Source of the DNA: Lumnitzera littorea
Taxonomy: Eukaryota; Streptophyta; Magnoliopsida; Myrtales; Combretaceae
Direction of reading: 5' to 3'
NCBI GenBank assembly: GCA_024138015.1
Contig: JAMXBB010000007.1
Location: forward strand, 68,453,707-68,517,706
DNA: 64,000 nucleotides
The notes under the pieces are model-generated. The model did not search any database, had not been told where the DNA came from, and worked only from the letters and a program-made list of their open reading frames with translations. The stretch's first letter is position 1. Every line of letters begins with the position of its first letter. Shown one piece after another: positions 48,624 to 61,784 of this stretch. A program made the position numbers and the translations under genes.

Positions 48624-49840
48624 CGATGATATGATACAATATGATTTTACTAAAGAATTTATAGAAATTCATCATTGATAGTATAAGGTGGAATACAAAT
48701 AAGGAAAAGCTTCTTAAAAAATATTTTATAATATTATATTTTATTATGAAAATGCATTAATTATACTATAAAAAGGTGGAACATAAAAAAGGAAGAGTGA
48801 TTTTTTTTAGTAGGTACACTTCTAGTTAAAGGCCTGTGTAGTGCATAAATTAAAATTGCAATAAACAAAATAATATGATAATCCAACAAAAAGATATGAG
48901 TCATAATAGAATGTAAACAATTATAACATATGTTGCTTATATTATAGTAAGCACTTACAACATTTATCATGTTATAACAATAATGCTATAATATACGCTA
49001 TTTATCATAGAATGTAATGCAACATTTATAATATAAAAAAGTGTCATTATACTAAAATTATATAAGGCAAGAGCCTTAGGGGGTAAAGGATGGGTGGTAG
49101 GGGGTGAGGTGGTTGGGTGTAAGGGCTCCAACCCTCTTAAGCTTTGGAAACGATTAATTTTGAAAACTTTTTGAAAAAATATATATATCTTAAATATGTA
49201 TCTAAAGAGCAAAACGTAACATAAAATTAGAAATAGTCTAGTTGTTAGGTATTTGATTTTATAATCATGAGGTATTATGTTTAAATCTCATTTTAGTTAT
49301 TTTACTTTTTTCTATATGTATTATTGATTAAATGAAAATTTTCCTTTTATATGTATTAAATTTTTTTCCCATAATAACAATAACATTAATTTTATTAATT
49401 ATAAATCACATTTAACTAAATAAATTTTCATTCGTAAGACACCATAAGTAATAATTATATTATCCATATTATAAATATTATGATCATATCACATAAACTA
49501 GTGATAAATAGTGCTAATTACATGACTTGGTTAAGCAATTTCTTTTTTTTTTTTCTTTTACAATTAATGTTATGAAAATGAAATTGGAGTATTGAGTAAT
49601 TAATTCCCTAATAACTTATATTCAAAATGATATACATATTAAACATTGGACAAAATTATCATGAAAAGAAATAGTATAATATTTATATATACATCAATGA
49701 AATTTTTTATAAATTAATAGTTAAATTTCATTTTATGCATGAAAAAAAGTTTTTTTTTTTAATTCCTTATGAAGCGTACTAATCACCTTTAGTTCTATTG
49801 CAATTTAGATGATTAAAAAGATCATTTTACATACATATGA
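48624..49840. other. Loop of the long inverted repeat, AT-rich with a G-rich island
   Basis: 48675-48800 is a direct, diverged copy of 43115-43240 (TATTATGAAAATGCATTAATTA... versus GATTATGAAAATATATTAATTA...). 49079-49117 is a G-rich island. The remainder is AT-rich without recognisable genes. Confidence 0.6.
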
Positions 49841-50273
49841 TATTGTTAGCAATCATGCACCCGCAAAAGTTTAATTTAGTATAATATTTATATTTCAAAT
49901 ATAAAGTAATTATTGAATCAAATTGTACTGACAATTGATGATTAATAAAGAAATTCATACATATAGCCCTTAATTACGAATTTTATTATATAGTGGCAAA
50001 ATCCTAATATTTCATTGGAAGTGTATGCATCTTAAGTTGTTAACAATTAGTCTTATGCTTGTGATTGTACTTGATACTTAGGTGTGGTATAAAATACAAC
50101 TTTTAAAGTTCGATAGAAACCAAAAGTATATATTAAAACATATTTTGCTAATTAAAATGTGTTTAATATCATCAAAGACACTTGCATGCAATGGAATTAA
50201 AATTGTCTCATAGACATTGAACCATTAAGCATTTACAAATTGAAATTGCTCATGGTCTTCCTTAAGTTGAATC
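49841..50273 (-). repeat. Right arm of the long inverted repeat
   Basis: Inverted partner of 43307-43750, beginning TATTGTTAGCAATCATGC and ending CTTAAGTTGAATC. The pair probably represents the arms of a large foldback or TIR element, or an inverted duplication, whose loop (48624-49840) remains after taking out the inserted foldback element. Confidence 0.88.
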
Positions 50274-53200
50274 AAATTGAACTATACTTCAACCTAAGAC
50301 ATCATGACACACAGTTAGGGGTTAGAATAATGTATACAATTAGCTAAGACTAGAATAATAAATTTTTTGAAGTAGAGATAGATAAAAGAAGTTTATGTTA
50401 TAAGCTTAACATTACAAAATGCAATTTATTATCTTTGTACTAAATAAATATATATCTTTGTTGATAAATGTTTTCTTTTATTGAAAAATTCCCAAAAAAA
50501 AAAAAATATTAATTCCCATGCAACATCCCATATTAAAACAAAGCAACTTCAATAATTTTTCATTTATTACATTATGCATCCATAACACCAAAAACTCATA
50601 AGGTAGAAGCTATAAGTTAATGATGTGAATTAGAACCATCATACAAAATAAATAAATCATAGGATGTTACAAATAATATGTTAGCCCAAAAAATGTAGAA
50701 TAGAAAGAAAAAGAAAAGCAGCTCTTGATTTTATCTCATACAATATAAAGAAGATAGAAAACTAAGTAAGAGATAATAAAAATTATGTTGTTTTTTTTTA
50801 AAAAATTGAAATAATAAAATTTACAACTATATTGTCATTACCATTGCCTACAAATATAGAGATGGTCAATGTAATCTTTTATTTATTCTCAAGAAAGCTT
50901 TTCCGAAATTCAATATCTTATTGAAACTACAAACACCCTAATTTTATCATTGCAGCACCTCTCCTATTGTGGTAATTGTAAAATTGTAACTAATGTTTGT
51001 GGCAAAGCCTAAACTTAAAAGAATAAAAAGCAGTGCATTGATTAAGTAGTTGATAATATGGTATGTCTGATTCAAAGTGAGTTGATCAAAAGTTAGTTTG
51101 GAACATCTATACATCCATTTCATGATTAGATATTTATAAAAATATATAATAATTAAAATACAAGAAAGAAAAGATAGAGCCTAATAATTGAAACAATAAT
51201 TTTAAATAATAAGTATAAAAATCTAAATGAATCAATAAATAAAAGATTTATGGCATTAAGTGGAGTAAAATTATGAATATACCTCAAATGAAGTTCATGC
51301 ATAAAAGACAAAGAATTAAGGATAGTAAGACTTTGCAATAGTGATCAAACAAAGAAAAGAGAAAAGCTCCCTAAAAGAGAAAAGGTCCCTCTAAATGGAA
51401 GATGGGGACAATAATTGACTTTGGAATAATAATTTTTAAAGAAGTTAACTGGTAACATAGGAAATAACAAAAGAAAAATAGTAAAAACTTCAAATTGTAC
51501 ATAAGAAAGTATCATAAGCAAAATCTATGGCATTATTGGTTAGTGTCATTGGAATCCTTGCATGGACATATGTTATAACTTCCTCTATGGCCATTTGATA
51601 ACTACATGCCACGTAAACAGGAGAAAATTAGGACCATTTACAATATAATCATAAGTACCAAAAATCAAACTCAAAAGAATGATAGTGATAATGATATGTT
51701 AAGAGTCTTATCATCAAATGCTTAAGTTAATTTAATTTCCCCTCAATAAGTCTTTGGCTTCATTAAAGATCTAAATTTCTCAATTTGTTCGAAATATTTT
51801 GCACAAAAACAAAGACATATGTTGTGTTGGATAAACTCCGAAGCCTAATTGCATCCATAAATAAAACAAATAAATATAGTGATAAAAGTAATAAAGAAAA
51901 ATACTGATATTATAATAATAATCCAATCACCTGGTGGAACACAAATGTTGAAGCCAACCAAGGGCAATCGAATTGGAAAGACAACAAAAGAGAAGAGACA
52001 CATTTAAGTGGAACAATTCACTCCCACTTATACTTAGACACTTAGGGGTATGTATGCGGGATTGAGATTGGGAGAGAAAGGAAGAGAAAAAAATGGTTTA
52101 GGGAAAGCAACAAAGCCTAAAAAAATTGGGAGAGAAAGGCAGAGAGAAAAACATGAATTATGTGGAAGTTATTTACCCAAAAAATTTTTTGGGAATTGAC
52201 AGCAATTAATGTGAGGGGAGATATACCTGTTAAGAAATGTCATGATTATATATAGTAAAACATGGGGAGAAGAAAACAGAAAAGAGAGAGAAAATGGGTT
52301 AAATAAAATTTAAGAAGAGTAAGTTATTGAACGTGAAAAAACTGAAAAGTGAAAATTAATAAAATTATAATAATATATATATTTTAGGAACACAAATATT
52401 ATATTAATTGAAAATGGTAATTAAAATACATTTTAGAGGATAAATTTGTACTTAAAGGAGTGGTAATTGCTTAAGAGCCCACTTTCTTAAATAATATAGA
52501 TAAATAATATGAAAATATGCAAATATTTTCCTATAAATGATTTTAACATTGACTTAATGAAGGTATGTCTACCCTTCGGTTATATTATCTTAGATCCATA
52601 CTTGGTAAGAGCTTCGGAAAGAAGATTTTAGACCACTCTAATTTATATTTTCTTTCTAAAAGGAAAATAGAATAATATTGATGAAATGTTTAATTTATTA
52701 AGTAGTGGACTTATAACATATTAAAGTGTTATGTTTTTCTTTCTTTACAATATTTTCATTTTGCAAAAAACAAACTAAGAGCCCATGTAATGAGCAAATA
52801 ACAGAAGAAAATACTTGCAACAAAATATTAAAAAAATCTAAACTACAAAATTATATATTTGTAGTGACGATAAAAAATAAAAAAAGTATGTTGTATGTCT
52901 TGTTAATATGAAAAGGGATTATATTTTGAAACTCTATATGGTAAAAGTTTTCAAAATGATATATTATAGAACAAATAAGAATTATGTCAAAATTTGTGAA
53001 AATTTGTACCATATATTATAATATTTATTATATGTATTGTACAAAAACTAGAATACGTTTATTGTATAATACATATACATCTCTATACAACTATACAATA
53101 TTACATATATTAAGTATGTTTACAATTTAATATGATATGCTGAATGATACATTGCATAGTATTGTATAATATGTATATATATGTATATTACATTACATAG

Positions 53201-53619
53201 TATTTGGTATTTTGTACTTATAATATATGGCCCATATATATTATATTAAGTTATATACTACGAAATGTATATTAAAATCATAATAAATAATACATATCAT
53301 ATACACATTAATATTGTTTGGTGTGTATATGACAATTTAATTTTGTAATTAAATAATTTAAAAATAGAATGGGTTTTCTAAAGGGAATAAAATCTATGGT
53401 GAAAGCAATTTTTTTTTTTTTTGAAAAAAGTGGCTTTAAAAAAATTTGAAATGGAAAACATTAAAAAAAATAGATATAATATATTACGTGACAAAATAAA
53501 GGTAATCAACATTAATGGCAATATGCATTTAGAGATAATTAGCATTTTATTCTTCGCTAAAAGTAAAATTAACATTATTGTCATGCTTTACATATGGCAA
53601 AACAACATTGCATAATTTA
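50274..53619. other. AT-rich intergenic DNA
   Basis: Contains A/T runs, purine-rich GAGA blocks (52060-52150 and 52270-52310) and a TATA/GTATA-rich stretch at 53040-53330. The open frames at 51153-51338, 52726-52911 and 53378-53615 look like chance translation of AT-rich DNA. No element edges seen. Confidence 0.5.
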
Positions 53620-56600
53620 GTCTACAAGACACACAACGAGCATCAAAGTATCAACCGTTACACATCAACTAGGAATTCTCTCTAGTTTCCTCCCCCATAA
53701 CATCAAAATTAAAACTATGGTCCTTCTTAACAACATTAAATAAAAATAAAGGAATAGCATTTAAAAAGCAGACATCTTCCCCTTTACTTAGTACTCGTTT
53801 TGCTAAGAAGTTCGTTGTAGCATTACAATCTCAGTCTATCTTGTAAGATATAACAAGAGGAGAGTGAGACATTAGATTCTTGCATTCATAGAGAACTAGA
53901 TGAAAATGTCATCATTAACATTTGGTTTCTGAATCTAATATATGCCTTGTTGTGAATCTGTTTCCACGGCAATTTTCTCTTGGTTTAACTTATAAGCTAA
54001 AAGCAAATCCTTCCTTTATAGCCCAAAGTTTTGTTTCTAGAGGTGAGAAAATTTTCAATTGTTTATGAAAGCCTTCAATAACATAATTGTGGTGACCTCT
54101 ATAGATTGCTCCTACTCCTTCCGTCTTCCCTCTCTATTTAGCTGCTCCATCACAGTTCAACTTAATCCAATCCCTCATAGGCTTTTGCCAATGTACTACA
54201 TTTTCTTTCTCTTTCAAATTAAGGTTTGCAGTTCTCTAAATTGCCTACCATTCACAAGCCTTCTTTCAGATTCTTTCGTAGCAGTCTTCATTTGGTTGAT
54301 TTGACTAGAAGACTAAACTATTTTGCTTCCTCTAAATACCTCTGATAACAAAAGGCAAGACCATTGCTTTCGATAGGAAAATTTCTTTTCGTTGTTGTTT
54401 TCTCCAATTGCAATTCCCTTATAGCCATAGCTTTAACTCCTGTAGCTTAAGCACATCTCTATTTAGGTGAACGCCTAACATTTTCCATATCTCTTTAGCC
54501 CATCTGCAACTTAGGAATAAATGTAGGATAGTTTCATCATGTAGACCACACATAGGACGTTGTTGTCCTACAATTATTCCTCTTTTCCCAAGATTGTCTT
54601 ATTTAGCTATCCTATTGTGAAGGATCCTCCAAATCAGGAACTAAATAAGTGGTAAGTAGGAATTTTCCATGCCCAATTCCAATTTTCATTCATTTCCTCT
54701 TCATCAAACTCCTTAAAAATCTCTAAATATGCAAATTTTATTGATACCTCTCCATTTATCTTGAATGGCCGTCTCAATAAGTTTAGCAATTGTTTCCAAG
54801 TAAGTTGGACCAAGCTTCCTTGCAATAATATCATCAATTAGGTATTCAATTACTTCCTCTTTCCATCCTGTTCCATTGCCCCATACTTGGTTAACCTTTA
54901 GCAACTCATCGTACTTATTTAGTAGTCTATAAAGCCAATTTGACACCTTTCCTTCAATTCTGCATCTATCCATCCCGAAAAAGAGAATCCCTTCCATTCT
55001 TCGCTTTAACTATAACTTTTTCTCCTACCCATCCTTAAACTCTTTCTGGTTCCTTGTAAAACTTTGATTTTTTCCTCTTTTAACCTCTTATATTACATCC
55101 TTTACATTTTTAATTTACAAGCTTTGTCCATAGCAGATCTTTTCTTTTGACTTACCATGCTAATTTAGTGAAATTTGCTTGGTTCCTTTTCTTCACATCA
55201 AGCATTCCTAAACTACCTCTCTCTTTTGTATTCTTCACCTTTGACTACCATATTCAATGTAATTTCCTATTTTCTTGTGAGGAGCCACAAAGAAAATCTC
55301 AATGTATTGTTTCCACTTTTTGTGAGAAGGATATTGAGAAAGGAATAGCTTGGGAATAATAATTAGCTATACTTTCCAACAATGATGTGATTAGAAGTTT
55401 CTTGCTTGCTATACTAAGTAATTTTGCCTTCTACCTTACCAACTTAGCCCTAATTTTTTTAAATCACAAAATCCAGGTCCTTACCATTTAGAGCCTACTT
55501 GCCTCCACTAGTATGCCAAAGTATTTGACCATATTTGCATTTAGTTTGATACTAAATGATCAAGCTATCTTATGCTTCAGGGATGCATTTGTATTTCTTG
55601 ATTAAGTATCTCACCTTTTGTCCCAAGAGATTACAAAACCCTTCCATGACCTCCATCATTTGATTTGCATTTGCTTTTAAAGCTTCACCCATCGATAAAA
55701 GGTCATTTGCAAAGAAGAGATGGGATAAACTTAAACTTGTTCCCTTGATTCTAATGGGGATCCACTTATCTTCTTCAACTAGCACATGGATAATTTTGCT
55801 CAAAAATTCCATACCATGATAAATAGATACGGTGATAGAAGGTCACCTTACCAGAGTCCCCTACTAGAGTTCAACTCCTATATCATTGCCCTATTAAATA
55901 GGATATGATATTTAACCATGGATAAGCATAATCTAATCAGCTTAATCCACTCATATGCTTTTTTTATGTCTATTTTTACCACCATCAAAATCTTCTTGCC
56001 AATTTTTTGTCTAAAGAATGCAAAACTTCTTAGAAAATAATTATATTATCATGTAAGGATTTTCCTGGTATAAAGCTAGCCTGCTTCGGGCTAATTAGCT
56101 CATTAAGAAGGGGTTGGATTCTATTCACCAGACATTTATTGACTACTTTGTACATAGTTATACAAAAGGCCTATAAGTCTGAAATCATACACCTTGTTTC
56201 CTCTATGATCTTTGGAATTAATAAGATTAGATTTTTGTTTAGCTTTGCTAGCATAACACAAAACTCCAAAATGCGCTTGATTGTTTCACAAACTATCATA
56301 CCAATGATACTTTCGAAATTCTTAAAAAATCTTAAATGAAACTCATCCACTCTTAGTGTTTTGTTATTTCTAATGCATTACAGTGCCTTCTTAAGTTCTT
56401 CATTCATCCAAGCCCTATTTAAGTTCTGTTTCATTTCTTTAGAAATAAAGGATATACCTCCATACTAAGATTTTGTAGATTTCCAAACAAATTTCCTCTT
56501 TGCTGTAAATAAAGCCTCAAAGAAATTCAGGAAAAAATGTTTCATCCCCTCCTCATCTTCAATCTAATTTCCAACAGCAACAAAAAGGCCACATATCTTT

Positions 56601-56950
56601 GATTTTAATCTTCTTGCCTTCACACTTGCATGAAAGCATTTAGTATTTCTTTCTTCTTTAGTACTTAGATAGGTTTTTTTTTTTTTTTTTGCCTAAAGCT
56701 GCTCTTCTTGTTTTGTTATCCAATTAAGCTCCATTTGAAGGCTCCTTTCTCTATCAAGTCGCCTTTAGGAAGGCCTTTTAAACAATTTTAGTTTTATCTC
56801 GACAATGTTTGATTTAATGAATCTCTTCTTAGCAGGTACAATTCCAAAGACCTCTTATTCCACACTTTCAGTGCTTCAATGAAACCACTCAGGTCCTTCA
56901 AATACCTAAGGGAAGGCTAGGAACAAGAGTTTTGAAAAAAAATTTTGAAG
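53620..56950 (-). mobile_element. 5'-truncated LINE with RNase H, minus strand
   Basis: From 5' to 3' on the minus strand: the linker before RT (about 56.9-56.6 kb, VEALKVWNKRS-type); RT remnants with YDFRPIGL (about 56.2 kb), a SWLYTRKIL-like segment and LSHLFFANDLL (55.7 kb, FADD box as FAND); thumb; zinc-binding region at about 55.0-54.45 kb with NWNWAWKIPT and VGQQRPMCGLHDETILH; and an RNase H remnant to about 53.65 kb. The endonuclease and ORF1 are missing. Many frameshifts and stops. Confidence 0.8.
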
Positions 56951-57709
56951 TTCACATTATTAAAAGGTTCTTGATTCTTTCGGACTACTTCTCACATGTG
57001 GGTGTATATTGAGTAGGATAAAATCAAAACGGAAAGGATCTCATGAAATCATTTATGCAATTCAAGGTCTAAAAACTATATTGCTCATTTTCACGGCTTA
57101 TAAATGAAAAAATTACTATAATATACTATTAAAAAAAAATAGAGATAGTCATTATTAACAATACTAAGTAAATCAACATTCAAAAAAATCAACATTAGAC
57201 AATAGATGTTTGATTTTGACAAAAGGAAACCATTACGTAATAAACTAAAATGTAGACTATACAATATTTTTTAATCAAATCACGATTTTTTAAAAAGTAA
57301 TAATAAATTTTTCATTACTAATTACTATCTATTATTATTGATAATTAACATAATTTATTAGTAACTTCATTGTTTTAGTTTTGTTTCTAATAAGTAAATG
57401 GGAGTTAAAAAGAAAGATAATATTAGAGTAACAATAGTTGACTATAATAATAACAAACACCATAAACATAATAATAGTGACAACTTTTGAAATGAATTAA
57501 TATCCAAAAGGTATTTTGAAAAGTTGGAACTTCTTCTAAAAATGTTTTAGTAAAATAAGTTTTTATAAATGTAGGAAAAAAATACTACGAAGAATGTAAT
57601 TGTCCTGTGTATATGTACTTTATAGTTTAGAATGGTAAGTTATGAGGTTAAATTTGTATAATTTTATTGTCTATTTTGACAATCCAATAATTCAAAATAG
57701 TGAGGTATA
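56951..57709. other. AT-rich spacer between two head-to-head LINEs
   Basis: No recognisable gene; AT-rich with TAATA-type repeats. It lies between the 5' truncation points of the two LINE copies. Confidence 0.5.
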
Positions 57710-59465
57710 TAAAATGTATCACTAAATTATCTCATCTTTTCTTTACTAATGACCTCCTCATAGTGGGAGAGGCAACAAAAGAAAACGTAAAAATTATTAT
57801 GGAAGTATTAGAGAGTTTTGGTGATTTACTTAGTTAGAAGGTAAACTACCAAAAATCTTGCTTACTATTTTCTAGAAATATAAGCACAACCTTCAAATTA
57901 GATTTTTGGTATTAGTACTTCCATGGATATGGGAAAATACCTTAGAGTATCAGTGAAAGAGGGAGGAAAATTATCTAATGATAATGTCTCCTTTATCCTG
58001 GAAAAAATGCATAGAAAAATCATAGGCTAGAAAGCAAAGATGTTAAGTATGGTGGATTGGAAATTTGTAGCAATGTTCGCGTAAGAGAGTATCGTGAATT
58101 ATTATTCACAGGTTATTCTGCTATCATAAAATTTTGCAGAGAAAGTGAAAAGGATTAGTAGAAATTTCATTTGGGGGAACATACTTGAAGAGAAGAAGAT
58201 GTAGTAGATATGATGGAACAAGCTAAAAAAACCAAGGGATGATGGGGGTTTAGGACTCATAGATGTCCAAAGAAGAAATAGAGCTAACTTTGTAAATTTA
58301 GCATGGTAATCGAGAAGAAGCAACAAGCTATGAACATAAGTTATTAATTAGAAATATAAGGTTTTGGAGGGGAGGAGGAAGGTAAAAGTAAGATCCTAAT
58401 TCTTCTCTGAGTCAAGGAGGGCCCTAGATTTGGTGAGCAAAAGAATTTGAGTATGTGTAAAGAATGGTAGGATAACCAGATTTTGGTTAGAAAAATGGTT
58501 AAAATCAGGGAAGGTACAAAACGTGCTATATGGCCCTTTAAATAAATATGATGATTTAGTCTTTTTTGATCAAGCATGGGAAAACACTCCAGGATGAAAG
58601 GAGGATGTCATAGGATACCCCTTGGATAATCACATACAACAGAAACTTAGAACCCTTATGCTAGAAGAGTTTGGAGATACAAACAATGTGTATATATAGC
58701 CATATGACATTAATGGAAACTTACTACAAGAAGTGCATATTTTGAGCTGTGCAATGAAGTAAGGGAAAGTAATTTAGGAGAGAACTGGAGATGGATATGG
58801 AGGCTTCTTACCTATCCAAGTACTCAACTATTGATTTGGATAATTTACTATAATAAGTTGGCTACAAGGTACAACTTGATGAAGAGAGACTTACATGTTA
58901 GACATTTGTACCTATTGTATCGATAGGAGGAAGAATAGGTCCAACACATATTTGTAAATTGTATCTAAAGCAAGTAGGTGTGGCAGAGACTAGGAGTGAA
59001 TTTGCCTAATCATCCCTTTAATTTTGAGAACCTCAAAACATGGATTTGAAGAGTGTATAAAAGGCAAAAAGTAGATTGGAGGAAAGGTGAAACTTCACTA
59101 TTAGTAATAATCTTAGTTGCTTTGAAGGGAATCTGGCATGAACGAAACAAAAGGATCTTTAGAGAAAATGAGAATTTGAGTGATTGGGTAGAAATCATCA
59201 AGAAAGAAGCAGATGAGATTTCGACAACAAGTTGAAAGGAAAAACTATAGAGACAAGCTTTAAGCTCTACGATAGAGGAACATCCTTTACTAACCAATTG
59301 AGTAAAAATCAAATGTGATGGAGTAATAGTGGAAGGAGTTAGTGTTGCAATGATTGGAGTTATATGGATGGATTGAAACAATACTTTTCCATGGACTATG
59401 CATAGATAGGTATCAAACTCCACCTTGTTAAAGACAGAGCTTTTAGCTATAAAGGAAGGACTAAT

Positions 59466-61784
59466 TGTCGAGCTTGAATTTTTGGTTACTTATTTTTTAT
59501 TTTTTATTCCTTATTCCAATTAATACTAAACTCTGACCCATTTAATATTATCCTCAACTAAGGAATAAGGAAAATTCTGGTTTTCTTTTTAAGATGAAAA
59601 TTGTTTAGAGTCGTCACTTTACTATAATAAGAAAAAGAATTAAGTTGTAATCAATTTTAATTGTAATCAATTTGATGGATTGATTACAACTTAGTTTTGA
59701 TCTTTGATAAAATTGATTTTAATAAAACTAGATATTTATGAATTCGGGGGTTTACCTATTACACCATAGTGGATAGCACTATTAATTTTCTAAAATTAAG
59801 TTTAACTTTCAAAATTAACCTTTTTTTAATACAAATCTCATGCACAAATAAATAAATAAATTGTAATTATTTTACAAAAAAATAAGGAATTTGAGATGTA
59901 ATTTACAAAATGGGAAAAATAAAATTTTTTACATATTTTACATTACCTTGAAAGTACCTATATACTTATTAGTTGGGATCAAACATTCATAGTTTATCTG
60001 AAAACTTTAGTGGATGGGTTGTTTTTAATTCCTAAGTTTATATTCTTTAACCATTTATTTTATTTAAAAAAAATACTAGGAAGGATCTTAAATATTTTAT
60101 ATCTATATATTTAAAAAAAAACTTTAATTTTGGGAAAAGGATTCATTACATATTTTCTTTATCTTGAAAATAAATTTTCTAAGTGCCAAAACATTTTCAA
60201 TGTTTATAATAAATAAGCAAAAAAAAAAATAATAATAATAATAATAAGGATGAAGTAACCAAACTAAAAAGAAGAGATTGGACTTGATAAGCTAAACACA
60301 GTCAGGTGGATGGGGGTTCAAATTTAGGTTGAGTCACACTCCTTTCTTTAATAGCAACAATAATCCAATGTTGCCCAAGAGTTTTTCTTCAGTAAATTGA
60401 GTGGGAAACTCGATTCTTATGACAAATCGATTGACAAAATTGAGGTTAGTGGCAACATTTTAAGTTATAGTGGTGATTTGGCAAATTTGCAATTTGGCCG
60501 ATTGCATGTGTAGCCTATTGAAGTTAGTTTTACATGGAGAATAGTGTTTGGGGTTGTTCAAATGGTGGCTTGCGATGATGAAGGAGCTACGTGTAGTGTT
60601 GTTGTAGTTTGTGGGTTATGGTAAGTAAAGTACAAAATGTATGGTTTGGTTTTGCTATGCAATCGATGGTAGTGAGAGAAGAGTCAGAGTTAGTGTGATT
60701 GAGGGTGTTATTGTGTGGATGTCAATTTGTATGGTTGTTATTAGGGGTTCGTCTGCGAGTTGAGTGAAGGTCGGTGGTGGATGGAAGTAATAGTTGTTGA
60801 TAGTAAGGGGTGTAGTTGTGCGCATCTGTGGTTGTGCACATATTAGGATGGTGGCTGATCGTGTTTGATGATTAGGTTGTGTTTAGGTGTTTTTGTTTGC
60901 TCGTGGAGATGATTGGCAATGGGTTTAGGTTCGGTGAGGATGGCCAAGTGGAGTAGTGATTAAGTTTACTGTGATAAGATTGTGACTTATTGATTCAAGA
61001 TCCCTCTTTTTAGTATGAAAAATTGAATCTTTTACCCAATTTTAGATCACTACAAATCCATCTTGATAAGATCTACTCTAGATCTTAATATCTATTTTAC
61101 CAGATTTTACACTATCACTTTTAGATTTGTGATTTTCTCAAATTTTTTAGCCATGATTCGATTAAATCCATTTAACGATAACAAAAATCTAAGTAGATTG
61201 GTCACTGAATTTAAGTTCTAGAAGCTGGAATTTTCCCTTCATTTCTATTTATTTTTTTCAAGAACTTTGGGAAGTATGTGACCTAAGCACCTTTGTGAAA
61301 AAAAGAAATGCCAGGTGCTCATATGTGCCTAGGCTTAGGTGTGTCAGGGCCTGTTTGGCCCAACATGTGATAGGGATTCTAGCCTCGTTGTGAATCAACG
61401 CCCCCTTTTCATTTTTCTTTCTTCTTCTTATATTTTCTTTTTTCAATGTAAAATAAACAAATAAAAACATTAAACCTAGTCCTATCCTAAAATTGATCTC
61501 TAAATTCAAAAATTAATTTAAACCCGGATAAGGTCCAAATATGATTCTTAACTAGTAAATTTGACTCCATCATACCCTAAAAATGACCTTTTTTAAAATA
61601 TAATTTAACTACTCTACAAATGACCTATGGTTAAAAATTCATTCCTATGTTTTCTTTTTTCATTTTTTCTAATTTTGATTTTTTTGTATTTTTTCTCAAT
61701 ATTCTAAAGGATCCTCTTTTATTTTTTATTTTTTATTTTTAAAAAAAAATCTAAATTGTAGGGGACCAAAATGGGGTATCTATA
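59466..61784 (+). mobile_element. Solo LTR, 2.3 kb, inserted in the LINE
   Basis: It begins TGTCGAGCTTGAATTTTTGG. It contains an AGAGTCGTCACTTTACTATA...GAATTCGGGGGTTTACC block at about 59610-59760, widely seen in plant LTRs, and ends GGGGACCAAAATGGGGTATCTA followed by TA (the expected CA mutated). Flanks are CTAAT (59461-59465) and CTAAC (61785-61789), a 5-bp target duplication with one change. The LINE RNase H continues on either side. No internal region remains. Confidence 0.78.
59641..59693. repeat. Perfect 14-bp inverted repeat
   Basis: TAAGTTGTAATCAA at 59641-59654 and TTGATTACAACTTA at 59680-59693 pair exactly around a 25-base loop that holds another TTGTAATCAA. It lies within the solo LTR. 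Confidence 0.9.
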
